A DNA stretch of 64,000 bases from Astropecten irregularis (GCA_963971285.1 OZ020265.1:5372270-5436269); one strand, 5' to 3'; numbered from the stretch's first letter, positions 45,302 to 57,423 are shown. A program made the numbers and translations. Notes: generated by a model from the sequence alone, not told the origin.

Positions 45302-45775
45302 AAACACTCGATCTCCTTCACCTCTAGGTAAATAGAGTCTTGACATTCACAATATCTTCAACACTCGTCCACCTTCACCTCTTGGTAAATATAGTCTTGA
45401 CATTCACAATATCTTCAACACTTTATCACCTTCACCTCTTGGTAAATAGAGTCTTGACATTCACAATATCTTCAACACTCGTCCACCTTCACCTCTTGGT
45501 AAATATAGTTTCGACATTCACAATATCTTCAACACTCTATCACCTTCACCTCTTGGTAAATAGAGTCTCGACATTCACATTATCTTCAACACTCGATCAC
45601 CTTCACCTCTAGGTAAATAGAGTCTCGACGTTCACAATATCTTCATCACTCGTCTACCTTCACCTCTAGGTAAATAGAGTCTCGACATTCACATTATCTT
45701 CAACACTCGATCACCTTCACCTCTAGGTAAAAAGAGTCTCGACATTCATAATATCTTCAACACTCGATCACCTTT
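45302..45775. repeat. 57-bp minisatellite, about eight copies
   Basis: Tandem units of aacactcgtccaccttcac, ctcttggtaaatagagtc and tcgacattcacaatatcttc with few changes. An open frame of 90 codons through the array reflects the period (57 = 19 codons) and is not taken as a gene. It begins about 115 bp outside the right end of the 10.8-kb element. Confidence 0.95.
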
Positions 45776-46379
45776 GAAGCTTCCAAATGTCATTATTTTA
45801 CACTTGATTTTTTTCATCAAAACAAAAAACCAGCCAGTATAACAAGGGCCCTTGCCGTATTTATCTTTTTAATCCTTTTAACGGATCACTAGGAGTACAA
45901 AGAACATATTTCAAGCACCAAACAATTATAATTACTTGATCAGTTAATTTCAGTGGTTTTTTTTATCAATTTTGAATCCAAAATTAAGTTTAACGTTAAG
46001 AGTTCCCTCGATAGACACACTGCATAAACGACACGGTATACATTCTGTATTTATCATTTTATCGCAAAGCGCTATATTATAAATTTCATTTCATTCAAAT
46101 CAAATAAGATCTGAAATTCTCTAAGAATTCTCTGTCATTTTATAAAAGAGCAATTACAATGAAAAAATAAAGATAATCATTTGAAAAAAGGGTATAATTC
46201 TATTTGATAGAAGTTTTACTCTAAAAAGGAGGTTTCTTTTTAAAAGAAAAAACACACAACGAACAATGGTATACTCTGTACTTAATACCACAAAAGACGT
46301 TAATATCATAAGACCCCGCACCTTTAAATGTAAAATACTGTACATGATTGGTAAAGGTCACATAACAGTCGACTTACAC
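45776..46379. other. No recognised features
   Basis: AT-rich, with no coding or repeat structure supported. Confidence 0.4.
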
Positions 46380-46665
46380 TTTGTCAAATTTGAGCTCAAT
46401 CTGACATCTGAGTCGTGAGAAAAAAGGGACAACCTGACTCATTGTTTTTCTTTTAAAAACAAAAAGAATGATTTTGATCTTACCCGGTATCAAACTGTTT
46501 GCAGTCGTCGTTTTACTAATGTCTGTATAAATACAGCATTTCACGCGGAATATTATATTGGTACGTTTCTACCAGCACCATTTTCATTCACTGAAAGTTA
46601 TACGTATATCAGTGAATATTTCTATTTGGGTATTTTACCAATCCTGTACTGTACCTTCAAGGTTT
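46380..46665 (+). repeat. Fragment related to the TTAAAGGTA MITE family
   Basis: The run 'gatcttacccggtatcaaac', 'gtcgttttactaatgtctg' and 'gtttctaccagcaccattttcat' resembles the inner part of the family member at 49383-49735 (reverse strand). The terminal repeats are lost. Confidence 0.45.
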
Positions 46666-46837
46666 TTACCTTGCATTATTTAACATAGTAACATGAAAGA
46701 TCAAACGTTTTTACAAATAATTTCTCTGAGTACGGTTGTTACAATTAACGACACATCGGGGCAAACTACATGTATTTCTTTTCTAGAAAACATCGAATGA
46801 AGTTTTGGTACTTAAACTCTACAATTCCGTGGCCTTT

Positions 46838-47269
46838 AAAGGTTTACTGTAATCAAATTTGGGAAAGGGAAGAAATTATTTTAAAAGGAATATATCATAT
46901 ATAATATATTCGTATTCAAGTGCTTAATTTTGATAAAACAGTTACAAAATCGATACATGTATGCCCTGCCCCTCAAAAAAGTCCTCCTTGGAAGCGATCA
47001 GGGCAACAATAGCTTGTGACGTCACCTATATACATAACTAGTATAGTCGCGCATCGCAGTATATACTACTTGACGTTCTGCATGTGACGTACACATGTAC
47101 ATGTAAGCAAGGTTTTCGTCGCGAAAAGTGGGGTGTTAATTTATGGATCTAAAACACCTCTTTTTTCTATATGCAACATTTTTTTGCGAAAACAAAGATA
47201 GACAGGTTGAGTTTTATAACATTACAGATGAATTTAGTTTCAAATGTGGTTTGATTACAGTAAACCTTT
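46838..47269. mobile_element. MITE with AAAGGTTTACTGTAATCAAA termini
   Basis: The left end aaaggtttactgtaatcaaa is repeated exactly in reverse complement at the right end (tttgattacagtaaaccttt, to 47269). About 430 bp, with no coding frame. TTTAA-like bases flank both sides, compatible with TTAA targeting, but A/T-richness makes this weak. Confidence 0.75.
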
Positions 47270-48324
47270 TTAAAAAAATCAACACACACTGCAGTACGTG
47301 TCACTAAGGCATATTCTTTGGACTTGATCAAGTTGGGCCAGCGAAATTTGGTAGACACAATGACATAGTTTGACATGACATATCTAAGTCATGGGCAGAT
47401 TTCACCAAAACACCAAGATTAATCTTAAGATGAGTTTTTAGTATCACCATGCTTAATATAGCAATGATAATTAATTCACACTTAAGGTGAATCTTAGTGC
47501 TCCGTGCATTTATTGGCCCCTGCATTCCTTCAAATGCAACCATGTATGAACTGGGAGATTATTTGGAATCGCAGAAACATTATCTGGGGTGGATTTCATC
47601 AAACTAATCGTAACTTACTATCGATCGTAGGGCTAAAGGAACAATGCAGCCTTACGGATAGGATACGATGGGTTAACCTTCGTAACCCAAGCTACGATCG
47701 ATCAAAAACATTTAAGCTATAATCTAGTTTAATTTTAATAACTATAACATATAACGATGCTCGGTATTTCTAAGGCACATTCTTCCCCCAAAAGCCAAAC
47801 TGGGCTCATAGCATTAAAAGTTTTGCGCATTATAAAATTAATAAATTATACTTATAATTATAGCACCCTTAACAATCTGATATTAAGGTCGCGCCATAGG
47901 AAGCAGCATGTACAGTACATTCTGCAGCTGAGCTCCCCTCTTCGTGTCGACCCTTAAATCCTATAGTACTAGAGAATAGATTAAGTGGATTTTTAATGGT
48001 CAAAGTTGATGACAATTAAATTGATAACAGCAAAATGTACAGCAAACTGAAAATGCAAAATGACAAAGAAACAAAAGCATGAAAGTACTCGGTCATCTTT
48101 ACAAATCAATCAGAGAAAAAAATCACTTTGATTTTCCGAATAATTATTATGTACATCATCAACATGATCAATGTTTGTTACAGTGCAACTTGCGCAAGAT
48201 TGACCGTAACACTACTGTAAGACAAGCAATTGCACTCAACACTCAACAGATAATGCACTACAAAAATAATAGTCAGTGAAATTAATAAGCAAAAACCGAT
48301 TTGAAATGGTTATAATTAGCTAGT
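47270..48324. other. No recognised genes
   Basis: A loose inverted pair 'tcgatcgtag'/'ctacgatcga' at 47620-47702 may mark a small palindromic element. The remainder is unassigned. Confidence 0.4.
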
Positions 48325-48816
48325 AATACGGGCGATTCACAATATATAGGGCACCTCCAAGAGATTGCAATGCGTTGGCCAATAAGAATGCATGCACGGA
48401 ATTTGTAGTCTGAATCCAGGACCCCAAAAATCTCCCGACTACTGTCTCTCAAAGATTGTTAATAAGAGTTGTCAGGGAATCTCTGGGCAGGGAACCAAAC
48501 TACGGAATTTGTTGACCCAATACACGGGTTTACACTTCGAAAAGCGCACATGCGTGATAGTGCCTCGTTTTGAAGTCGCGATCAAAACCGCCGAAGTGTA
48601 AACCCGAGTATTGTCTTCGACAATGGACGGGCTTACACTTTGAAAAGTGCGCATGCGTGGAAGTGCCTCGTTTTGAAGTTGCGATCAAAATCTAATGTGG
48701 CCGCCAAGGTGTAAACCCGTGCATGCGCATGTGGAAATGGTTGACCGATTGTGCGCATTGTGATTGGCCAACGCGTTACAAACTCTTGGAGGCGAACTAT
48801 TGTGAATCGCCCGTAT
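48325..48816. mobile_element. MITE with AATACGGGCGATTCACAATA termini, enclosing smaller palindromes
   Basis: The left arm from 48325 (aatacgggcgattcacaata, cctccaagaga, gcgttggccaat) matches the reverse complement of the right arm ending 48816 over about 65 bp with few differences. Inside are two smaller palindromic units in tandem, about 48525-48608 and 48628-48722. Each begins cgggtttacactt or cgggcttacacttt and ends aagtgtaaacccg or aggtgtaaacccg, and shares 'gtgcctcgttttgaagt'. This is nested or internally amplified structure. Confidence 0.8.
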
Positions 48817-49115
48817 TGATTGCAATCAACAATGCAAGTGCATAGCATTTAGGAAGAGAAACTTTTATACTGGTCGAGCCCAACCACTTAGAAGCCAGGC
48901 CAATTAGTGGCCAGGCCCAGGCCTTAAGGCCTAAGAACCATCTCTTGCCAGCCCCAAACTTCACTAAAATAGAGCTGTTTCAAAAGCAAGGCATCTGGAC
49001 ACATTCCATCACTGATGCACACTAACCTGTCATCAGGCCAGTTCCAACATCCAACTGTAAGTCAATGAATCAGGACATAACAGGGACTTGGGTTACGACG
49101 CCACACAAAAGCCAA

Positions 49116-49345
49116 GGCCTGACATGGCTTTCCAACTATGATCCATGACACAGCAGGAGCGTGAAGTTGATAGTTCAAGGCTGGGGATTATAGAAGCCCA
49201 AGAGCCCAGGCAAAGCACAGGCCTGGCATGCCTTTCCAACTATGATCCATGACACAGCAGGGGCGTGAAGGTGATAGTTCAAGGCTGGGGATTATAGAAG
49301 CCCAAGATCCCAGCCAAAGCTCAGGCCTGGACAGGCTTTTTCAAG
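49116..49345. repeat. 104-bp tandem repeat, two full copies plus a partial
   Basis: Units start at 49116, 49220 and 49324 with ggcctg. Each full unit contains ttccaactatgatccatgac, gatagttcaaggctggggat and tatagaagcccaaga. Two full copies differ at only a handful of positions. Confidence 0.9.
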
Positions 49346-49382
49346 AGGTAGGGCCCAACTACAAATACTGTAGAACACTAAA

Positions 49383-49735
49383 TTAAAGGTAGTATCATAC
49401 TTTGGTGAGAGACGAAAACAGAAATGTTCACATATTTACGTAAAACTTACAGAGTATGAAGATGGTGGTGATAGAAACATACCGTTAAAATTGTTCCACT
49501 TGAAATGATGTATTTATCCAGAAATTAGTCAAACAACGACTGAACATCTTTTTGATCTTTTAAAAGACCAAAAATAAAAGAGAAATACTGAGGCCGTTTT
49601 TCACTGTTTTCTCAAAAATTGAGCACCGTATGGGACTGAAATTTTCAAAGATGAATTTTACTGTATCTTCCTTGATAATTTTGCCCATGAATGAGTATTT
49701 CTTTGACAAAAACCAAAGTATGATATTACCTTTAA
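49383..49735 (-). mobile_element. Complete member of the TTAAAGGTA MITE family
   Basis: The ends ttaaaggtagtatcatacttt and aaagtatgatattaccttta are inverted repeats and begin and end with TTAA, fitting a TTAA target duplication (piggyBac/Kolobok-like). The 353-bp interior is non-coding. It defines the family whose fragments occur at 4655, 19560, 46380 and on both sides of the Gypsy element. Confidence 0.8.
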
Positions 49736-49739
49736 CCAA

Positions 49740-50204
49740 AGGGTTTATATTCAAAATCGCAGTATAGATAACGACATTGAGTATGTGCATAATTTGTGAC
49801 GGTGTCAAAATGTTACTTCTGCAAACTTGCACCATCATGATTCGTATTCACAATTATACAAATTAATGTAGTCTTCATATTTCATTTGTCGACTGATTTC
49901 ATCCATTTTTAAGATCAGCTGCAGGTGTGAATAAAGTAATCAAGGCATAATCATTTGGAACAACGATGCTTACATGTACAGAATATCTAATCTCATCATG
50001 TACATATCCTAATTTTGCAAACAAACTCAATTTGACCCCAAAACTCGAACCGATTTTCAATCGGTGGCAAAAAAGTGCTTCTTTTAAAGGCCTGCAGCTT
50101 TTGTTTGACAAGTTTAAAGTGGTCATTTATGCTATGTGTAGGTCTACCCCCTGTAGATGATCAGTACGTGATCCATGATTCAAATTACCAAATTACATGT
50201 ACAA
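49740..50204. other. No recognised features
   Basis: Downstream of the transporter gene on the minus strand. No clear polyadenylation signal could be fixed. Confidence 0.4.
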
Positions 50205-50207
50205 ATG

Positions 50208-50283
50208 AATTAGGAGGTTCTATAGGAGTGATGATTGCATTGATAATCAGGAGGTTGCGGGTTCGAATCCCTGCCTTGCGGCT
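50208..50283 (+). repeat. tRNA-like remnant
   Basis: The tract 'aatcaggaggttgcgggttcgaatccctgcc' has an intact B box (GGTTCGAATCC) and a plausible T arm, preceded by weak A-box-like sequence. It ends shortly before the transporter stop codon on the other strand. The 'tcaggaggt' core matches the SINE copies in the window. Read as a SINE or tRNA remnant. Confidence 0.4.
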
Positions 50284-50336
50284 TTTCTTTGGCTGAGTAG
50301 CTGAATGACGGTGGAAAAGGTCGAGTCTATAGACTG

Positions 50337-53300
50337 TCACTCCTTGTGCTTCTTGATGCGCAGAGGTTTAGGAACGATTATCTTGGTGGACTGTTTGCCT
50401 CCATCCCTGGCTCCTATCTCTTCCATACTGAACGCTTCATGGATGCCCAACTTGAAGTCTTCTGCTGGATTTAAGAGGTCTAGTTTCTGGGGTTCAACCC
50501 CTTGCTGCTTGGCAAGGTACTGCATGATGATGAAGAGGATCGCGGTTAGTCCGGAGGCAGCCAGCATGACATACATCAGACCCATCGGACCGACAAACAG
50601 GACAAGGTTGGGATCGGGAGAATCCTGAAACATGTAACCGATCAGCAAGGGAAATACCATCTCACCGAGGGCAGACCCTACAAGGAGGACAGACGCCATG
50701 CTCCCTGTCACCTTGTAGTAGGACTCCAGCCAGGATATACCGGCGGGGAACCGGGAAGCCATTGAGAGGCCGAAAACGACAGTCCCAATCCACAACACCC
50801 TGCCGCCAGAGTCGCCATACATGGCTAAGGTAACAGACGCCAAGATGCAACCAATCATATCTGCTATCAGCATCACGTGAGGTAACAGCACGCTTGCTAG
50901 ACATATGGACAGGCCACGACCGATCGCAAATGCTCCCAAGAAGGCCGAATTCAACAGGGATGCCGACGACTTGTCCAAATTAACACTGCTACACTTGGTG
51001 GCAAATGCAAAAATGTAACCTCCAAATCCAATCTCTGCCCCGACATAAATGAAGTAAAAGAGAAACATCAAGAAGAGAACTGTGGTTTTGAAGTTCTCAT
51101 TCTTGGGACTGACGTCTTTTACAGTCTGGCCAGATTCAGACATCCGAGGCTTGACGGTTGAGGTGCAGACAAAATAGAACAAACTGAGGGAGATCAGAAT
51201 GTTGAAGACCCCGATGATGATGTACACTGCTTGGAATCTACTCTGTACAGATTTGTCATCACCATCATCTTCACCAGCACCTTCAAGGGCACTGTCAACT
51301 CCTCCTTCATCGGCATCTTCATCAGCAACTTTACCGGCACCGCCATTGGCACCTTTATCAGCACCTTTATCAGCACCTCCATCGGCATCTCCATCAGCAC
51401 CTCTATCAGCACCTTTATCAGCACCTCCATCGGCATCTCCATCAGCACCTTTATCAGCACCTTTATCAGCACCTCCATCGGCATCTCCATCGGCACCTCC
51501 ATCGGCACCTTTATCAGCACCTTTATCAGCACCACCATCAGCACCTCCATCGGCACCTCCATCGGCACCTCCATCGGCACCTCCATCGGCACCTCCATCG
51601 GCACCTCCATCGGCACCTCCATCGGCACCACCATCGGCACCTCCATCGGCACCACCATCGGCACCTCCATCGGCACCTCCATCGGCACCTCCATCGGCAC
51701 CACCATCGGCACCTCCATCGGCATCTCCATCGGCACCTCCATCGGCCCCTTTATCGGCACCTTTATCGGCACCTCCATCGGCACCTTTATCGGCACCTCC
51801 ATCAGCATCTCCATCGGCACCTCCATCAGCATCTCCATCAGCACCTCCATCAGCATCTCCATCGGCACCTCCATCGGCACCTCCATCGGCACCTCCATCA
51901 GCACCTCCATCGGCACCTCCATCGGCACCTCCATCGGCACCTCCATCGGCACCTCCATCGGCACCTCCGTCGGCACCACCGTCGGCACCACCATCGGCAC
52001 CTCCATCGGCACCACCATCGGCACCTCCATCGGCACCTCCATCGGCACCTCCATCGGCACCTCCATCGGCACCTCCGTCGGCACCACCGTCGGCACCACC
52101 ATCGGCACCACCATCGGCACCACCATCGGCACCACCATCGGCACCTCCATCGGCACCTCCATCGGCACCTCCAATGGTACCTCCATTGGCACCTTTATCG
52201 GCACCTCCATCGGCACCACCATCGGCATCTCCATCGGCACCTTTATCAGCACCTCCATCGGCACCACCATCGGCATCTCCATCGGCACCTCCATCGGCAC
52301 CTCCATCGGCACCTCCATCGGCACCTCCGTCGGCACCTCCATCGGTACCTTTATCAGCACCTTCACCTTCAGGTTTTCCTTTATCAGATCTTCGGTGTCG
52401 AGCATCTCCATTGTCAGATTTCAGTGAGGTACCCTCTGCGGGGGTCTCTGGGGGGGTCTGTGGAGGCATATGTGGGGGCGTCTCTGGGGGCGTCATGATG
52501 GTAGTTGTGCTTAGTACTGGCGTGGTAAACACAGCTGTGCCATTGTCCAGAGCTATGGCAGTGGATGACAGAAGGCCTGCTTGTGTGATGAAGGGGGATG
52601 CAAGGAGAGGGGCTATAAAAGCACCGACAGCAAAGCAGAAGTGCAGGCCCTGAAGAAACGGGGAGGAGCGCTTCCCCCACATTCGAAGACAAACCACATT
52701 AGCACCTGCATGCACAAAGAAAAGGGAAAATGAAGGTCTCCTCATACCCGCACCCAACCAAAAGGGTGATTAACACTGGGCACGCGAATTCACGAGAAAG
52801 ATCTGCAAAGAACACAAATTATGTCAAAAGTAAGAAAATGGCAATGAAGTCACAAACTATTCTTGCACAATTTGTGCAAAGCTATCACGAAGTAATGTGT
52901 GAATGTCTTGTGTACCACGGCTAACTACATCCAGTCAACGTGCACCAAGAAGACGTGACTTAAGTGTAAACAACACCATCAATAATCGTGCAAACTTCGC
53001 TGCTTGGGTGAGACATTCGTCAAACTGTCGGGACCCAGTTGGGGATTTTACAAAGGTTTACCGAGCATCGCACACATCTTGAGTAGGCATACGAGTTAGC
53101 GAAAAAGCTGTCAAGATATTTTTCAGAAAAAATTACGTCTTAAACACGACCCAAGATGCCGATAACTTTCACAAGCAATTTCAGACCTTCTTGAAATTCC
53201 TGCTGCACGAAAAAAATGATGACGGCGATCAATGGGACACTTTCGGAGAGGGTAGCAAACTACCAGGCTCCTAAAAAATTTTTTACACGCTGTAAGTACG

Positions 53301-56300
53301 GCGGTTGTCCAAAAACTCACCGGAAGACGCAGGAAAATACTGTGAACATTAAATTCAGGCCATTTACAATTAATTTTTATATTCACAACAGCCGCCCACC
53401 ACGATTTCAATGCCCGAAAACACAAAGTTAGGTGAAATTCTGATGTTTGGCGAGGAATAATGTGATAGGCTTCGCTTGCAAAGTAAAAACTCTGTGCACA
53501 AAACTGAATGCTGTTTGCCGTGGGCCACCGTGATCATTTGTAATTCGCCCTTTTAGTGGCCAATCTCCACAAATTCTGCATTTGTTTGTTCTTGGGGAAC
53601 TCATGTCCTCCCCTGCCTGTCACCACAACAGGACACTGCACAGTATAAACCAGGCATTTTCATTGCGATTATTTACGCCTGTTGTGTTTACGATGAACAT
53701 TTGTGCACAAAAGCATTGACAACAAAATCAAGACACTTTTCCCGACCCTGGTGAAGCGCGCCCTATTGTGATTAACAATGGTTAGTCAAAAGTCTCCCAC
53801 AAACCCCGCGCTGCTTTGGCGATCATTTCCATAATAAAATGCGTCCTTTGCAAATCGTTCGAGTAAGTTTGCATGCCCCGTGGAATGGACGGATGGACAC
53901 TTATAAATGGGGTACACATACATCCATTGTTATTCCCTTTAGTTCTATTGTCTGCCAAATGTCCATAGACGTACCTTATGGAGGACGAAAAGTGGCCATC
54001 TGTTTTTCTGCTCTCAGAGTACGGTTTAGTTAGATGCAATTTTCCACTTTTTTTCTTTTTTGCCACCTCAAAAGCATATCGAATTTTTGTAGAAACTAAC
54101 TTTTCTGCTTTTCTGCTACCGGAAAAGCAGATCTTAATTCGGCGGCCTAAAAGTGGCCATCGGCTTTTCTGCCTTCATATTAAAGAGGACCGCGCCTTCC
54201 TGTATGCGCTGACGGTGAAGAGGGGTTACTACCGTTTCCTTTCCTGGGAATTGAAGACGATCGCTGTGGAAACCAATAATAACCATGGTCCTCCCTATAT
54301 GGACGATTTCCCGATCATGTCTATTGGATGATGGCTAGATGATTAATTAATTATGCTAATATAAATTATTCTTCTAAAGAGATGCGGTTCAGCGCTAGAA
54401 GGAGGAGGGCGCTGTTTTCTTTATGAAGGCAGAAAAGCCGATGGCCACTTTTCGGCAACTGATTTAAGATTTTCTTTTCCGGTAGCAGAAAAGTAGAAAA
54501 AATTAGTTTTTACAAAAGTTAATTCTGCTTTTGAGGTGGTAAATAAGTAGAAAAGTGGAAAAGATCATCCAACAAAAATGTAAAATCTGCTTTTTGGCTA
54601 CTCTAAGAGCAGAAAAACAGATGGCCACTTTTCGTCCTCCATAGTGCCTGTGTCAAGAGCGCCCATTGCCAAGCCGACCAGTGAGATGACCGCAGCCAGC
54701 GTCCACAACTGACCGCAGAACGGGCAGATGATCAGCCCAATCCCGCCCACCAGCATGGAAATGGCTAAGAGAAACATCGGATTGCAAGCATCTAGCAGGA
54801 AGCCGCTGAGGATGGATCCGACGAGGTAGCCGACGCTGCGCCCCGTGAATATGTACGACATCTTGGGGAAGTCCACATGCACTTGCTGGGCCAGATCCAC
54901 CAAAGTTGGCCCCACAACGGCTATGGCTAGACCCTGAAATATTGTATAATGAATATTGTAGATAATACAGTCAACTTTCAAAGGAGTGCATTGGACATGT
55001 ACCTCTTCCTATGAGCAGGGATTGAGGGGAGGTTGAGTGGAGATTGCTTGGAGATTGCTGGGGGATCGAGCAGGGATTAAGTGGAGTTTGAGTGAAGAAT
55101 GAGTGGAGATTGCTTGGGGATTGAGCAGGGATTAAGTGGAGGTAGAGTGAAGATTGATTGAGAATCAAGCAGGGATTAAGTGGAGGTAGAATGAAGAATG
55201 AGAGGAGATTGCTGGGGGATCAAGCAGGGATTAAGTGGAGGTAGAGTGAAGATTGAATGGAGATTGATTGAGAATCAAGCAGGGATTAAGTGGAGGTAGA
55301 ATGAAGAATGAGAGGAGATTGCTGTGGGATCAAGCAGGGATTAAGTGGAGGTAGAGTGAAGATTGATGGGAGATTGATTGAGAATCAAGCAGGGATTAAG
55401 TGGAGGTATAGAATGAGAGGAGATTGCTTGGGATCGAGCAGGGATTAAGTGGAGTTTGAGTGAAGAATGAGTGGGGATTGCTTGGGGATTGAGCAGGGAT
55501 TAAGTGGAAGTAGAGTGAAGAAATGAGAGGGGATTGCTGAGGGATCAAGCAGGGATTAAGTGGAGGTAGAGTGAAGATTGATTGAGAATCAAGCAGGGAT
55601 TAAGTGGAGGTAGAATGAAGAATGGGAAGAGATTGCTGGGGGATCAAGCAGGGATTAAGTGGAGGTAGAGTGAAGATTGATTGGAGATTGATTGAGAGTC
55701 AAGCAGGGATTAAGTGGAGGTAGAATGAAGAATGAGAGGAGATTGCTGTCGGATCAAGCAGGGATTAAGTGGAGGTAGAGTGAAGATTGATGGGAGATTG
55801 ATTGAGAATCAAGCAGGGATTAAGTGGAGGTATAGAATGAGAGGAGATTGCTTGGGATCGAGCAGGGATTAAGTGGAGTTTGAGTGAAGAATGAGAAGAG
55901 ATTGCTGGGGATCAAGCAGGGATTAAGTGGAGGTAGAGTGAAGATTGATGGGAGATTGATTGAGAATCAAGCAGGGATTAAGTGGAGGTTGAGTGAAGAA
56001 TGAGAAGAGATTGCTGGGGGATCAAGCAGGGATTAAGTGGAGGTAGAGTGAAGATTGATGGGAGATTGATTGAGAATCAAGCAGGGATTAAGTGGAGGTT
56101 GAGTGAAGAATGAGAAGAGATTGCTGGGGGATCAAGCAGGGATTAAGTGGAGGTTGAGTGAAGAATGAGAAGAGATTGCTGGGGGATCAAGCAGGGATTA
56201 CAAGGGATAACAAATTTCTTATTGCTCCATCATCATATATGTGAATATATGGTATCATTGGAAAACATGATTATCCCTCTTTACAATGTAAAGATACTAA

Positions 56301-57423
56301 TGTAGTCATGGAGTGCGCAGCCTTCATAAATAAGCAGTGTCAGTCAACAATGATATGTTGTTTTCGGTAGTGAATTCCTAAACGTTTTAAGAATGGACTA
56401 AGTTATGAATGATGATGATGCGCGGATGCGTGAAAGTGCACACATGTTGTAATTAATTCACAATACATTTTGCAACAATTCACTTCTGACTTTGCTCTTT
56501 ATTCAGGAGAAATGCACATTCCATGATTACATAATCACAAGAGATGACACATCATTGTAAGAGGAATAATGAAGCTTTCCAATTTTACCAGTTTCATCGT
56601 TCATAGATTGGTAACGATACATATATCATCCCCCAAACTTGAGTTGCAAAGCTTTTATGAAGGGGTTTATATTGGTATACATGTATGGATCGGTTTGTGG
56701 AAACACCATGTAAGAATCGTTCGTACTTTCGCACTTGTACATGTGTGTATTTCGTTTGCACTTATCATAAGGTCTCAACGTTTCAACTAGCCTGCTGTAG
56801 TCCTCATCGGGAGACTAGAGCAGGGGCCAACTTCACGGAGCTGCTAAGCACAAAAATTTGCTTAAGCACAAAAATGTCTTGCCCAATAAAACATGTCACC
56901 CTTAAAAATTCCATTTGATATTCATGGTCAGCGAACAACAGCCAAAGATAAATCACAAGTGATACACAACCAAGGAAATTTGTTTGTTAATCCTGTTTTT
57001 ATAAAGACAGAAATTTCATGGTTAGCAAATTTTTGTGCTAAGCAGGGCTGTGAAATTGGCCCCAGGCTAGTTGAAAAGTGCGAACGAAGTGCAAAAGTAC
57101 GAACAATTCTTAAATGGTGTTTCCACAAACCAATCCACATACCAAGTGTCACCATTCAAAGCCTCAAATCTTTCTTGGGTTTATATTGCTTGAAGTTGGG
57201 AATAATGATGAACTTAACGTAAATTTGTGCCGAATTTGTGTTTACGCACCAATCCCAAGAAGGAGAAGCATAGCGCCACGGTCTTCTTCAACCTCCTGTC
57301 TTCCGGTGGGCCATTCATAACATCGTTGATGTTCTTGACTCCATTGCCTAGCAACCCTTTGGTTTGTTGGCTGGACAGCGATGCAGATGAGAAGAGTACA
57401 TCATCGTCGTCTGAGTCTGCCAT
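50337..57423 (-). CDS. mfsd4b-like: MFSD4-like (sodium/glucose-type) 12-TM transporter with giant loop repeat
   Basis: Minus strand, three exons: 57423-57250 (ATG in context TTACCATGG, phase 0, donor GTGCGT), 54933-54648 (phase 1 out) and 52705-50337 (TGA). Together about 942 codons, roughly twice the family's usual length. TM1 spans the first junction (LCFSFLGL then GLAIAVVGPTLVDL); TM2-TM4 are in exon 2; ALDTG plus ANVVCLRMWGK and LQGLHFCFAVGAFIAPLL follow, as in MFSD4B. TM6-TM12 occupy the C-terminal third, with GGYIFAFA and ASRFPAGISWLESYY. Between TM5 and TM6, predicted extracellular, lies a PPETPP segment and then over 300 residues of GADG repeat. The exon 2 donor reads GC, not GT, and a MITE starts 5 nt beyond it, so splicing may be impaired or use a GC-AG intron. 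Probable role: plasma-membrane sugar or related solute symport. Confidence 0.8.
51310..52360 (-). repeat. 12-bp coding repeat (GADG) in the transporter
   Basis: In coding sense the unit is GGTGCCGATGGA, with variants giving GADK, GDAD and GANG. Around 85 units run almost without a break. Since 12 is a multiple of three and the unit has no stop in any of several frames, very long ORFs also appear in another minus frame and on the plus strand; these are shadows. Distribution of variant units (K- and D-containing) suggests local re-amplification of small blocks. Confidence 0.95.
52760..53976. other. Intron 2 of the transporter gene, unassigned part
   Basis: Between the exon 3 acceptor (52706) and the MITE. 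No exon-like open frame with good splice sites was seen. Confidence 0.5.
53979..54641. mobile_element. Foldback MITE abutting exon 2 of the transporter
   Basis: The ends TGGAGGACGAAAAGTGGCC and the matching reverse complement at 54623-54641 extend into arms of about 48 bp. A second inner inverted pair (gtggccatcggcttttctgc near 54153, gcagaaaagccgatggccac near 54427) indicates a nested or duplicated structure. TA flanks both ends (53977-53978 and 54642-54643), the target duplication of Tc1/mariner-type elements. No coding frame. The right TA is positions +5/+6 of the apparent exon 2 donor. Confidence 0.8.
55012..56205. repeat. Minisatellite in intron 1 of the transporter
   Basis: About 1.2 kb of units built from caagcagggattaagtggag, gtagagtgaagattgattga and gaatgaagaatgagaggaga in varying order. 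The short units are about 44-56 bp and combine in higher-order periods of roughly 100-160 bp. Non-coding. Confidence 0.9.
56680..57160. repeat. Inverted repeat with a MITE at its centre
   Basis: The arm 56688-56737 (ggatcggtttgtggaaacac, caccatgtaagaatcgttcg, tactttcgcactt) is matched in reverse complement by 57073-57146. Between the arms sits the GGGGCCAA element at 56823-57063. The arms may be the outer TIRs of one larger palindromic element or an older element split by the MITE. Confidence 0.65.
56823..57063. mobile_element. MITE of the GGGGCCAATTTCA family, copy 1
   Basis: The ends ggggccaacttcacgg and gtgaaattggcccc are inverted. Inner sequence includes aagcacaaaaatttgctta on the left and tagcaaatttttgtgctta on the right, extending the palindrome. 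It shares order and content with 57530-57771. Confidence 0.8.

Noticed and set aside
45340..45612. 90-codon ORF in the 57-bp array
   Set aside because: 57 is a multiple of three, so the frame stays open by arithmetic; no other support.
51199..52653. 484-codon plus-strand ORF and other very long ORFs across the GADG repeat
   Set aside because: They are by-products of a 12-bp repeat without stops in several frames; only the minus frame continues into recognisable transporter helices on both sides.
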